Shown here piece by piece: positions 1 to 7,971 of a DNA stretch of 64,000 nucleotides. Location of the stretch: NCBI RefSeq assembly GCF_050571805.1, contig NZ_CP192219.1; one strand, 5' to 3'. Origin of the DNA: Halodesulfovibrio aestuarii. Lineage in GTDB: Bacteria > Desulfobacterota > Desulfovibrionia > Desulfovibrionales > Desulfovibrionaceae. The notes under the pieces were generated by a model. That model did no database searches. It saw only the letters and a program-made list of their open reading frames with translations, and was not told the DNA's origin. The translations under genes were made by a program, and so were the position numbers. Each line of letters opens with the position of its first letter. Positions within the stretch are counted from its first letter, which is position 1.

Positions 1-2
1 TC

Positions 3-287
3 ATATCTGATTTGACCCGTAGTGAAAAGCTAGAAATCTACATGAAGCGCAAAAAGCTGTCGTTTACCGATATTGGCAAAGCGATCAAAGCATCGCGTAC
101 CGCTGCGTACAAGCTGCTTCATGGTAAATCCGTTCCCACCTACCGACATGCGCAGCTGCTTAAAGCTGGCATTCCAGAAATTTTGATTCCACCTGCCCTA
201 GACATTGCACCAGGGCCAAAGCCTAAGAAATCCATACTCGTTTCACCAGACGATACCGAACCAAATTACATGGGACAGGCTGCATAA
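3..287 (+). CDS. Cro/Cox-like DNA-binding protein of prophage A (5' end outside the window)
   Basis: Partial gene: the reading frame is open to the window start, and by comparison with its copy at 40932 about nine residues are missing. The visible 94 residues contain a helix-turn-helix-like segment (TDIGKAIKASRTAAYKLLHG), then a basic and proline-rich tail. It differs from the prophage B copy at one residue (T for S in the SDIGK segment). By position next to the immunity region it is probably the early Cro/Cox-type repressor, but the family was assigned by context and HTH appearance only. Confidence 0.6.
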   Translation: MSDLTRSEKLEIYMKRKKLSFTDIGKAIKASRTAAYKLLHGKSVPTYRHAQLLKAGIPEILIPPALDIAPGPKPKKSILVSPDDTEPNYMGQAA

Positions 288-380
288 ACATCACGCGCCC
301 TGTCCTGCCTACCGATGCTGCTAACAGTGCCGCATACCTAGTAATACAGGCAACGTGCAATTTTTTGGAGAACTACCACC

Positions 381-851
381 ATGACAAAGTTACAACACCT
401 CACTTTTCCCGCTGCGCTTTCCCTTGCTCTGGGTGAAAGCGGCCTTTCTCGCGATGAAGCAGGGAACGCCATGGGCTGGAGTGTTAGCAAGACCAGCCGC
501 GTTTTTAATGCAGAAGACAACTACTTTCCTGCCATCCCTTCTATACCGGATCTTTGTGTTGTTTTACGAAACGACATTATTTTGGACTGGCTCTGCGTGA
601 ACACTAAAGAACTCCGCAAAGGTCGGCACGACCTTTTGCCACAACTTAGCACGTTGGAAGTACTCCAGCTGTTGAGTCAGATCGGTGAAGAGATGGGGGA
701 AGTTAACGCTGAAGTCAACAAGGCGCTCGAGGGCGACAACAAAATTCAAAAACACGAAACGCCTAGAATTATCAAAAAAGCCCACAAAGTACTCGCCCGT
801 TATCAGGAACTTATTATCGCAATGCACGCAGTGCAGGAGGAAGCATCATGA
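381..851 (+). CDS. CII-like phage regulatory protein (prophage A copy)
   Basis: A 156-residue protein whose N-terminal half looks like a helix-turn-helix (LSRDEAGNAMGWSVSKTSRV) followed by a helical C-terminal half. The layout resembles the phage regulatory CII (CP76) family found after cro in P2-like phages. It starts at the ATG preceded by GGAG in the 361-380 leader, and its stop overlaps the next gene (ATGATG at 848), which suggests translational coupling. The prophage B copy at 41340 differs at two residues (T/A at position 9 and K/R near the end). A role in the lysis-lysogeny decision is inferred. Confidence 0.55.
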   Translation: MTKLQHLTFPAALSLALGESGLSRDEAGNAMGWSVSKTSRVFNAEDNYFPAIPSIPDLCVVLRNDIILDWLCVNTKELRKGRHDLLPQLSTLEVLQLLSQIGEEMGEVNAEVNKALEGDNKIQKHETPRIIKKAHKVLARYQELIIAMHAVQEEAS

Positions 852-1138
852 TGAATCCATCCGTTATTGTTCGTCGTAAATTGGAATGCGTTCGCAACTC
901 TGTTGGAGTGCTTGCGAAGCAGGAAGGAATTTGTGTGGAAGATCAGCTGAACATTAGCAACCTGTACCGCATGATTGCCCAGATTGATGAACGGCACCGT
1001 AACAAGCTGAAGCTTACAGGCCACGTTGTTATTCCGCTAAAGCGCAGAGCGTTGGCCGCAGATTGTTTGACTACTGCCGAACGCAATGAATTGGCCAAAA
1101 GAGTATGCGGTGGCGGGCACCATGATCCCGCAGCCTAA
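848..1138 (+). CDS. Hypothetical early phage protein (prophage A copy)
   Basis: A 96-residue basic protein that I do not recognise. Its start codon overlaps the stop of the CII-like gene, and a strong ribosome binding site (GCAGGAGGAAGC) lies inside that gene, so the two are probably co-translated. The C-terminus ends in a Gly/His-rich GGGHHDPAA tail. It is duplicated almost exactly at 41807 in prophage B (one K/R change), and this conservation supports a real gene. Confidence 0.6.
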   Translation: MMNPSVIVRRKLECVRNSVGVLAKQEGICVEDQLNISNLYRMIAQIDERHRNKLKLTGHVVIPLKRRALAADCLTTAERNELAKRVCGGGHHDPAA

Positions 1139-1204
1139 CCTAAACATCACATTTGCATTTTTATCGCCTAATATAACGTGAATTTCTAACGAACTGGAGA
1201 GAAC

Positions 1205-1504
1205 ATGAATAAAGTAGATTGGGAACGCCCGCTGACTGAAGATGAGAAAGAATTTTTAGAACATATGATCGAAGGGCTGCCGAACTACATTGCACGGCAG
1301 CGGGTTCATATATTTCTCGGTGGGTGGTTTGAAGGCAAGACTCTTGCGAATGCAGATCTCAACGGCGACGGCCCACGTTCTATGATCAAAGGTGGTCGTC
1401 GCGTCTTATACGAAACTCGCGATCTTGTTGAATGGGCTATCCGCTATTTCGGCATTAAGCGCATAGAGAACAAATTACTCTTTGTCCGTGCGCGGGCGGC
1501 ATAA
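1205..1504 (+). CDS. Excisionase-like winged-helix protein of prophage A
   Basis: A 99-residue protein with a MerR/excisionase-like pattern: GGW followed by KTLANAD, a GP turn, and GRRVLYETRDLVEWA, typical of small phage Xis proteins. The ribosome binding site is CTGGAGAGAAC. Its last 30 bases overlap the 3' end of the convergent integrase gene. The first ten residues (MNKVDWERPL) are identical to the prophage B counterpart at 42164, after which the two diverge strongly, so this is where the duplicated segment ends. Xis function is inferred from fold signature and pairing with int. Confidence 0.6.
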   Translation: MNKVDWERPLTEDEKEFLEHMIEGLPNYIARQRVHIFLGGWFEGKTLANADLNGDGPRSMIKGGRRVLYETRDLVEWAIRYFGIKRIENKLLFVRARAA

Positions 1505-2719
1505 AGCTTCTACCGCATCTTGTGTGGCGTCCGGCAATAAGTGTGCATAGCGTTGCGTCATTGTGAGCGTTTTATGGCGCATGAGCTTACGAATACGGTT
1601 CAGATCTACCCCGTTCATAGCCATCCAGCTTGCAAATGTATGGCGCAAGCTATGAAACACAATACGCTGCAAATTGCTTGTTGCATCATCATTCAAACCC
1701 AGTTCGTTTACCAACTCGGAGAACGTATGCGAAATATCCTTAACTTGACCCCACATCGGCGGAACGACCAGTTTCTGCCGTTTGTCGCGCTGCTTATTGC
1801 GGCGCGTCAACATATCGCGAACGATAGAATTCATAGGCACAGAGCCACCGGGCTTTCTATCCTTCTCGTTCTTAATGGTAATAATGCCGGCAAAGAAGTT
1901 TACGTCGCCCCATTCGAGGCGCTGAACTTCTCCAAGACGCAAGCCGGCATACAAGGCCAGAATTACACTGTCGTGGACATCCTGCCAACCTTGGGCATGC
2001 ATGGCGTTGATCGTATTCTCGCGGCGCGTGATGCAAGCATTCAAGACCTGCTCTGCTTCATCGTAAGTCAAAAAGCGTTCACGTCTATTGGTGACGGTGG
2101 GCATTTCTACATGCGCCATTGGGGATTCACCAGTGAAGACCGGAATGCCCTCTACGGTGGTCAGCGCTGCCACGTTGAACACTCTACGGATAACGGCAAG
2201 CACATGCTTAACCGTGGCATCACTAAGGCCATCTTCGTACAGATCCTCGCGCAGGCGTTCAATGCAATCCGGATTAACCATGTCCAGCGGCAGATCTCCG
2301 ATACTCGGATGGATGCGCTTTTCTGCGCGGAGGACATCATCACGCCAAGTACGCTTACGCTTCTGAGCCTTGGGAACGTAGTGATCATCAAAGAACTGTC
2401 TGAAAGTCAGCCTACCAGCCTGCGCCTTTGCGTGCTCAACGGCTTCGGTCTGCTGGCGTTGTTCTTCCAGCGCTCTGGCTTCAGCGAATGTTCCCGGCTT
2501 AATGCCGCGCTTGTAGTTCTGCTGCAATTCACCCATCGCACCAGTAGCTTTGCTGATCGTCCATCCTTCAGAAGCCCAACCCAGTGCCTCAGACACAACT
2601 TTACCGCTACGACTCCAGCGCACCAAGTAGTAGCGATCTGCTCTACCGGCATGCTTCCGTGTGGCGTGTTCTCTGTACTGAAGGCCGCGAACATTTGGGA
2701 CTTTGATATACTTCCTCAT
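1475..2719 (-). CDS. int: Tyrosine recombinase (integrase) of prophage A
   Basis: A 414-residue phage integrase. The catalytic set is visible: Arg in GLRLGEVQRLEW, His and Arg in FHSLRHTFASW, and the nucleophile Tyr in QRYAHLLPD. The N-terminus holds an arm-binding-like region (VRGLQYREH) and a SAM-like core-binding domain. I chose ATG 2719 because it aligns with the start of the prophage B integrase; an in-frame ATG at 2773 would add 18 residues. The gene points away from the att site at 2844, 125 bp away, the usual P2/P4 layout. It is clearly divergent from int B although both use the same tRNA target. Confidence 0.9.
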   Translation of the reverse strand: MRKYIKVPNVRGLQYREHATRKHAGRADRYYLVRWSRSGKVVSEALGWASEGWTISKATGAMGELQQNYKRGIKPGTFAEARALEEQRQQTEAVEHAKAQAGRLTFRQFFDDHYVPKAQKRKRTWRDDVLRAEKRIHPSIGDLPLDMVNPDCIERLREDLYEDGLSDATVKHVLAVIRRVFNVAALTTVEGIPVFTGESPMAHVEMPTVTNRRERFLTYDEAEQVLNACITRRENTINAMHAQGWQDVHDSVILALYAGLRLGEVQRLEWGDVNFFAGIITIKNEKDRKPGGSVPMNSIVRDMLTRRNKQRDKRQKLVVPPMWGQVKDISHTFSELVNELGLNDDATSNLQRIVFHSLRHTFASWMAMNGVDLNRIRKLMRHKTLTMTQRYAHLLPDATQDAVEALCRPRTDKE

Positions 2720-2843
2720 GGGTACAGCATAGGTACAAGTTTTTTTGTGGTCAAGGGGTTCATGCGGAATCATACTGAATCACAACTCACTGTTTTTTCT
2801 AGAGAAGGAATCTCTAGGAACAATCAACTGTACCCACAATTGG

Positions 2844-2902
2844 ATTCAAAATCCGCCGGCTTTACAGCTGTGGGAGTTCAAGTCTCCCTCTCGGTACCAT
2901 GT
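2844..2902 (+). repeat. att site, 59-bp direct repeat: 3' part of tRNA-Leu(CAA), junction of prophages A and B
   Basis: Identical over 59 bases to 43839-43897; flanking bases differ on both sides. The sequence reads as the end of a class II tRNA: anticodon loop with CAA, a long variable arm, a T arm (GGGAG, TTCAAGT, CTCCC), acceptor strand TCTCGGT, discriminator A and encoded CCA. This is a partial tRNA-Leu. The 5' half should lie left of prophage A, outside the window. It marks both attR of prophage A and attL of prophage B. Confidence 0.9.
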
Positions 2903-2910
2903 GCATTTTC

Positions 2911-2955
2911 AAGGGGTTACGTACTGTCTTTACGACGGATCGTAATCCCTTTTTT
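2911..2955 (+). terminator. Intrinsic terminator just inside prophage B
   Basis: GGGGTTACG pairs with CGTAATCCC (one G-U pair) and is followed by a run of six T. It lies 9 bp after the att site, so prophage B appears to supply its own transcript end behind the tRNA-Leu 3' end, replacing the host terminator that sits at 43905-43937. Confidence 0.6.
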
Positions 2956-2973
2956 GCGTTCTATGGGATAACT

Positions 2974-2996
2974 TCCCCCGTTACTCCCCCGCTTTT
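2974..2996 (+). promoter_or_regulatory. Candidate integrase arm-type site, left end of prophage B
   Basis: A C-rich 23-mer beginning TCCCCCGTTA and ending CCCCCGCTTTT. It matches 21 of 23 bases of 43714-43736 in the same orientation. The two copies sit 72 and 103 bp inside the left and right att repeats, where integrase arm or Xis sites are expected. The binding role is inferred. Confidence 0.4.
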
Positions 2997-3536
2997 GGTT
3001 TCTCTTCCCGTATTTCTTTCCCTTTTCTCTCTATCCAGTATCCCAAAAAAAGACGCCGCATTAGCGGCTTCCTTACCCCACGCCGCGAACGCGCGTAGCA
3101 AGGGAGGGGTGAGGGCTGCTTCCACCACTCCCCCCGTTTCCCCCCTCTCCCCTCTCCAAGACCTCGCAGAAAGGTCTAAAGGGCAGTATTTAGCCCCAAT
3201 TTATCGCTCCAAATCACATAGGTTCTTTCCAGCAATATTAGCAATACGGGTACACAGATGCGCAGAGTTTGTGCGGACGTGGTGTTGGAAAAAAACTGAA
3301 AATCTGAAAATCGTGCAATCCGCACCCGCTTTACTACCTGCCACCATTTTAAATTTAGTACAGACTGCCGCCCTTTCAAATTCGGCAGTCTGCACCCCAG
3401 TGCAAAAAATTGTTTCACGCAATTTTATTGCCACTCCTAAAACCTGTTTGAAGAAAAACTTACCGGAACCTTATGCTGTTTCTTTAAACTGGCAATGTGC
3501 TCCGCTTTCTTCTGATCACACATTGGAGGTGGCAGC
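2997..3536. promoter_or_regulatory. Leader region of the replication module with strong dyads
   Basis: I see no convincing gene in this 540-bp stretch. A 213-codon open frame covers it and overlaps the next start (ATGA), but its composition is low-complexity and unlike its neighbours. It holds two inverted repeats: GTGCGGA (3271-3277) with TCCGCAC (3319-3325), and a 10-bp perfect stem CAGACTGCCG (3361-3370) with CGGCAGTCTG (3383-3392). These could be operators, a leader structure or part of an origin. Confidence 0.4.
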
Positions 3537-5459
3537 ATGAGCCATTCTAAAAAATCTACGCGCAAGAATTCTGTTACTAAACACAAAAAATCTGCCTCTA
3601 CCAATAGTTCTCCCAGTAATTCTCCCCTTCCAACAGAAGACAACGCGCAAACAGCTGCGCCAGAACTTACTGTCGCTGAAATTGCACAACTCAGCTGCGC
3701 AGATCTGCGTGCGCTGATCCAGAAGCAAGTGGAAGAAGAGCGCCAGCAAGTTTGGGAACAGACAAAAAAAAACTACCCGAACAAAGAGAACCATCCCAAA
3801 CGCCTTAATGATGAGCTCAAGACTCCACCGCCGGCTGTGATGGCTTGGAAAGTTATGCATGTTCCAGAAAAACGCGGCCCAAGAATTGACCGCCTAATGG
3901 ATGCCGTGCGCCGTCAGCAATTGGGGGATGCAGAATTATTGGTTGATTTGATCGGAGACAGATTTTGTTTTGATCACAAGCGGGAAGTATTTATGCAGTT
4001 CGTCAATTCTCATTGGAAAGACGATGCAAAAAGACAGCACCGCAAGGAAGTTACTATTATGGCGGAGCAGTTTGATCGGGGAAGTAACTATCTATTTTCA
4101 AAATATAAAGAGCTTGAATCTCAGATAGAACAACTTTCTCTCAAGATTTCCCAAGCTGGAGACGAACCAGAACAGGCAGATTTAGCAGCAATTGCAAAGA
4201 AGAGAAAAGAACTCAAACAAAACAAGTATAATAGAAAAATGCTTGATGATCGTGCCTCAAAACTTCGCAATGATCGTCGTATTTCCGGCGTAATCAATAT
4301 GGCTAAAAGTGGCGAAGACACGCTTGGTATTGAAGGTACAGAGTGGGACAAGGATCATACTCTGCTGCCTTGTGCTAACGGCATCATCGACTTGGAGACA
4401 GGCCACCTCTTACCGCCAGATCCAAAGTACAAAATGCGCCATGCTTCACCATATGAATACCGTGGGTTGCATGAAGAAGCACCGTTCTGGACTGATTTTC
4501 TGTACAAAATCTTCTGTAATAATATTGAGTTACTTGAATATTTTGAACGAGTCATTGGCTATGCAGTTACCGGCCTGACCAGCCATAAAGAAATCTACAT
4601 CGCCATTGGCCCCACAGCCAACAATGGTAAATCGAGTTTATTTAATACAATCATGAAGGTTCTAGGTGGATACAGTTCCACTATCAGTAAGAGCGTATTG
4701 CTTCAGGGTAACAAGAAAAACGACGGTGCAGACCCTGCCTTAATGGCACTTGAGGGGCTGCGCATGGCTGTAGCATCTGAGCCAGACAGCAGCGAAACCT
4801 TTGATAAAGAAATCATTAAGCAGATTACCGGTGCAGATGAAGTTAGTACACGTGGCCTGTATGAATCACAGGTTGTTCTACAACTGTTTTGCAAATTGTT
4901 CGTTCACGCAAACTCTGTTCCCCGAATTAAAAATGCTGACCGAGCATTATTCGAACGTATGCGCTTAATCCCATTTAATGCACGCTTCACAAAGAATCTT
5001 AAAGAAGTCGATGAAGCCAAGCACATCTATCACGCTAAACCAAGCAACACTGTCAACGACAGGATAGAAGAAGAAGCCCCCGGCATATTGTCTTGGCTTG
5101 TTCGCTGCGCTCGAACTTTCCTCTCTGATCTTGACCTTACCCCACCACTAATAGTGAGGCATGAAGTCGAATCTTATACCGAAGATAACGATCCCATTGG
5201 GGCATGGGTTGACGATTGGTGCGAAGTGCATCCGCATGACTCAAATGTGCGAACAAAAGCCAATGATCTTTATGAATCATTCAAGTGCTACTGCATGGAA
5301 GAACTCAAGATAAACGAGAAGTATCTCATGAATAATAAAGGCTTTGGCTCTCAACTGACACAGCGTTTTAAGAAAAAGAAAATAAAAATTTTCTACTACT
5401 TCGGCATAAGCATCAAAGCTGGTTTCAAAGCTGAAGAACGCCCTAGCTTACCCAAGTAA
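3537..5459 (+). CDS. Phage P4/D5-type replicative helicase (SF3, primase C-terminal family)
   Basis: A 640-residue protein. The Walker A motif GPTANNGKSS is near residues 358-367, followed by the SF3 B region (EGLRMAVASEPD) and motif C-like DEVSTRGLYESQ, as in P4 alpha and D5 family DNA helicases. The N-terminal 120 residues are Ser/Lys/Asn-rich, then a D5_N-like region. No primase catalytic site is visible here, matching the separate primase at 5806. The start is set by GGAGGTGGCAGC before ATG. It probably unwinds the phage origin, and a candidate origin lies immediately downstream. Confidence 0.85.
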   Translation: MSHSKKSTRKNSVTKHKKSASTNSSPSNSPLPTEDNAQTAAPELTVAEIAQLSCADLRALIQKQVEEERQQVWEQTKKNYPNKENHPKRLNDELKTPPPAVMAWKVMHVPEKRGPRIDRLMDAVRRQQLGDAELLVDLIGDRFCFDHKREVFMQFVNSHWKDDAKRQHRKEVTIMAEQFDRGSNYLFSKYKELESQIEQLSLKISQAGDEPEQADLAAIAKKRKELKQNKYNRKMLDDRASKLRNDRRISGVINMAKSGEDTLGIEGTEWDKDHTLLPCANGIIDLETGHLLPPDPKYKMRHASPYEYRGLHEEAPFWTDFLYKIFCNNIELLEYFERVIGYAVTGLTSHKEIYIAIGPTANNGKSSLFNTIMKVLGGYSSTISKSVLLQGNKKNDGADPALMALEGLRMAVASEPDSSETFDKEIIKQITGADEVSTRGLYESQVVLQLFCKLFVHANSVPRIKNADRALFERMRLIPFNARFTKNLKEVDEAKHIYHAKPSNTVNDRIEEEAPGILSWLVRCARTFLSDLDLTPPLIVRHEVESYTEDNDPIGAWVDDWCEVHPHDSNVRTKANDLYESFKCYCMEELKINEKYLMNNKGFGSQLTQRFKKKKIKIFYYFGISIKAGFKAEERPSLPK

Positions 5460-5805
5460 GGGAGACCTTCTTTACCCCCATTGGGAGACCTCAAAAAAAG
5501 GACGGTCTCCCAATACAACTATCTGTTTTTTAACTTTCTTTTATTTAAAGTAGACGATGTAGACCTTTCTTCAGAAAGCTAGAGGTAGAAAAAAAGAAAA
5601 TGATGTGCAAAACAACCAAAAATCTCTGCCTTAGTGCAACATTTAGGGAAAAACTTTCGGCCAAATGGTCTCCCTTACACAGAACAAGTTGCAACTATTT
5701 GTTTTTATTTACTTTAATTATAATTTCTTATTCATACGGTTCGTCTACCTACACGGTCTCCCTCAGCTCACCAACCACACGCCCAATACTTAGGCGGAGA
5801 TAACT
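5460..5805. promoter_or_regulatory. Iteron-like region, candidate phage replication origin
   Basis: There is no credible gene (a 67-codon frame at 5600 has no ribosome binding site). The octamer GGGAGACC occurs five times: direct at 5460-5467 and 5483-5490, inverted at 5504-5511, 5667-5674 and 5755-5762. Copies two and three form a hairpin. GTAGACGA near 5550 and its complement near 5740 add a second inverted pair. An AT-rich tract lies at about 5690-5740. Placement between helicase and primase genes fits an origin. Confidence 0.45.
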
Positions 5806-7299
5806 ATGGGTTACGCATTAGAATTCCTTGGACACCACGAACGCGAGCTTATTGCGCGCAGTGTTTTACAAGGCATAGATGAACAAAACAGCACACCGGA
5901 TAAGATTGCCGCCCACTGCCCAATGCATGTGGAAGGCACTCCGGGAGGTGCTTTCTTTTACAACGTGGCCGACGATATTGGCGGCTGTTTTTCCTGTGGG
6001 CAAAACACCGACCTTATCGGGCTGTTTAATTTGGCGCAGGGACGTGAGCCGGGCGACCCAGACGGGATGCGCGAGTTCATAAAAGAATACGGGCAGGGGC
6101 AAACCGGCGACCGCGCGGGGAAAAGCCGCGCGCGTAACGGAGAATTTGAGCAAAAAATTCGCTTGAAGCCTGAAGAAACAGCACCGCAAGCATGGTCTGA
6201 TCATGCGTTGAAATTTGCCAAGCATTGTAACGAGGTGCTGCTCAACTCTCCTGAGCTGCTTGAACAGCTTTGGAACTGGGGCATCCTGCAAGAAACCGTA
6301 GAAGAACAGCTAATAGGCTGGAACCCTGAACGTGCGTTTCGCCCGTATACATCGTGGGGGCTTCCTTACGAAGAAAATGAAAACGGCAAGGAACGCTGCA
6401 TTATGCTTCCAACTGGTTTTGTTTTCCCCTGCCTACGTGATGGGGTTGTGACTAGAATGCAGATCCGGCGCGAAGATGAGCAGCCAAAATACTACCAGAT
6501 AAAAGGCGGCGGCAAAGGCCCCGTTGTTTTCGGTGATCTGAACAGCAAAATGTTTGTTCTTGTTGAAACCATCCGAGATGCAGAACTGGCGTATCAGGAA
6601 CTTAAAAAATACGGCGTGGCAGTAATCGCACTGGGTGGCGCATCCATCCGCCCTACTGAGGAACTGCACAAAATATTAAACAAGGCAGAATTAGTCCTCA
6701 TTGCTTTGGATACTGATCCAGCCGGCGCAACAAACAGTTACCACTTTGAACCATGGAACAAAGCCCGCTTTGCATGGCTGAACGTATACCCCAATGCTGT
6801 GCGCTGGCCTGTGCCAAAAACATGCGGCAAAGATTTGGGCGATCTGGCAGGCACTCCGCTTTCAGTAGAAGCTTGGTTTCTTGCTGGCCTTCCAGACCAT
6901 GTGAAGAAAAAAATCTCGATAGAAACCGCTACGCAGGGGGAGCCGGAGGCAACCGCGCATGAAGAGCCAACGGCTACGGCAGATCAAACGGAAGAACCAA
7001 CCGCCCCGCTGGAGACAACCGAGCCTGTAACAAAAGGCGATTCACTATTGAAACCTGTGCCAAGCTCAACCCGTGTTGTGCGTCCACTGCCGCCACCGGA
7101 TAAAATTCCCATTGAAGACTACAAAAAACTGCACGGATACGCGCACTCAAGAGGCGCAAGGCTTGCTCTGGAAAAAGGGAAATTAGAAATTGAATGGCGG
7201 CAAGGTGAAGATACAAAACTAATCAACTGGGGCAAACGCGCACTAGGTGGGCAGCCGTCGCTAGTTGAGATTCTTATTCGATATATGGAGGCAGCGTAA
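5806..7299 (+). CDS. Phage DNA primase with CHC2-type zinc finger and TOPRIM domain
   Basis: A 497-residue protein. An N-terminal zinc-binding set (CPMH near residue 38, CFSCG near 60) resembles the CHC2 finger of DnaG-type primases. A TOPRIM domain follows: the conserved Glu in VETIRDAE (about 253), ALGGAS, and the acidic pair in ALDTDPAG (about 300). Residues 365-430 are a Thr/Glu/Pro-rich linker before a small C-terminal domain. The ribosome binding site is GGCGGAGATAACT. It probably makes RNA primers for the helicase encoded upstream. Confidence 0.8.
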   Translation: MGYALEFLGHHERELIARSVLQGIDEQNSTPDKIAAHCPMHVEGTPGGAFFYNVADDIGGCFSCGQNTDLIGLFNLAQGREPGDPDGMREFIKEYGQGQTGDRAGKSRARNGEFEQKIRLKPEETAPQAWSDHALKFAKHCNEVLLNSPELLEQLWNWGILQETVEEQLIGWNPERAFRPYTSWGLPYEENENGKERCIMLPTGFVFPCLRDGVVTRMQIRREDEQPKYYQIKGGGKGPVVFGDLNSKMFVLVETIRDAELAYQELKKYGVAVIALGGASIRPTEELHKILNKAELVLIALDTDPAGATNSYHFEPWNKARFAWLNVYPNAVRWPVPKTCGKDLGDLAGTPLSVEAWFLAGLPDHVKKKISIETATQGEPEATAHEEPTATADQTEEPTAPLETTEPVTKGDSLLKPVPSSTRVVRPLPPPDKIPIEDYKKLHGYAHSRGARLALEKGKLEIEWRQGEDTKLINWGKRALGGQPSLVEILIRYMEAA

Positions 7300-7971
7300 A
7301 TGGCAGGTGAAATTTTTGAAAATGCAAACCAAGTTTTTCGGTACATCGTTGACAAGCTTCACTGCCAAGTTTCCTACAACACCGTGAAGAAAGCCATTGA
7401 GGATGGGAAAATTACTAAGCGCAGAGGGAGAGGATTTACCCTTGCGGCTGTGGAAGCCTACGCCCGCACGCTTGATAAGAAAATCAGTGCCGCTTCTCCT
7501 AAAGATGACTTGCCGCTTACTGGTGACAATGAGGCTCCCCTTGCCAAAACAAAGGCAGAAGCAAAGCTGAAGCAGGTACAGGCGGAACGAGCACAGTTTC
7601 TTTTGAACAAAGAGCGTGGCAAGTTTATTCCCACCACCGTTATGGAGGCAGAACTGGGGCAACGCGCTAAAGCATTTAAGCTTGGGCTTGAAAAGTTTGC
7701 GCCTGACAATGCCGTAAAAGTCGCTGAAATATTCGGCGGTGCTGAAGATACGGCGCGGGAATTATGCAACCGCCTCGGTGCTGATCCGGAAGCAGGCATA
7801 CCGATGGTGATTGATTTTACCCATTCGCGCATTGAGCACTTCACTCGCATGTGGCGCAAACAGGTTCTACAGTTCTTGGACTCCTACGCCACCGGCACAT
7901 GGTGGACGGAAGAAATGCAGCAAGCCTGGGAAAAGATGCTTGAAGCTGAGGAGAATGAAGATGCAGCCTAG
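7300..7971 (+). CDS. Terminase small subunit (Nu1-like)
   Basis: A 223-residue protein. The N-terminal 60 residues look like a winged helix (YNTVKKAIEDGKITKRRGRGFTLAAVEAYA), followed by a charged coiled-coil-like stretch (KTKAEAKLKQVQAERAQF) typical of lambda Nu1-type small terminases. It starts directly after the primase stop, with GGAGGCAGCGTAA upstream, and its last 11 bases overlap the large subunit start. Its role is recognition of the packaging site together with the GpA-type subunit. Confidence 0.75.
   Translation: MAGEIFENANQVFRYIVDKLHCQVSYNTVKKAIEDGKITKRRGRGFTLAAVEAYARTLDKKISAASPKDDLPLTGDNEAPLAKTKAEAKLKQVQAERAQFLLNKERGKFIPTTVMEAELGQRAKAFKLGLEKFAPDNAVKVAEIFGGAEDTARELCNRLGADPEAGIPMVIDFTHSRIEHFTRMWRKQVLQFLDSYATGTWWTEEMQQAWEKMLEAEENEDAA

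Larger units (their letters stand above)
1..2843. mobile_element. Right end of prophage A, upstream member of a tandem pair
   Basis: This stretch carries Cro-like, CII-like, hypothetical, excisionase-like and integrase genes and stops at the 59-bp att repeat. Bases 1 to about 1230 correspond almost base for base to 40960 to about 42190 of prophage B, so it is the right end of a second, related prophage whose body lies left of the window. Sequence similarity stops abruptly within the first codons of the excisionase gene, and the integrases are only relatives. The left limit and completeness of this prophage cannot be judged here. Confidence 0.8.

Noticed and set aside
1541..2971. 476-codon plus-strand open frame opposite integrase A
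   Set aside because: It lies antisense to a clear tyrosine recombinase with all catalytic residues; the long frame is a by-product of the codon use of int.
2899..3540. 213-codon frame overlapping the helicase start by ATGA
   Set aside because: Begins inside the tRNA-derived att repeat and has low-complexity Ser/Pro/Ala composition; overlap with the next start looks accidental, though I cannot exclude a shorter gene.
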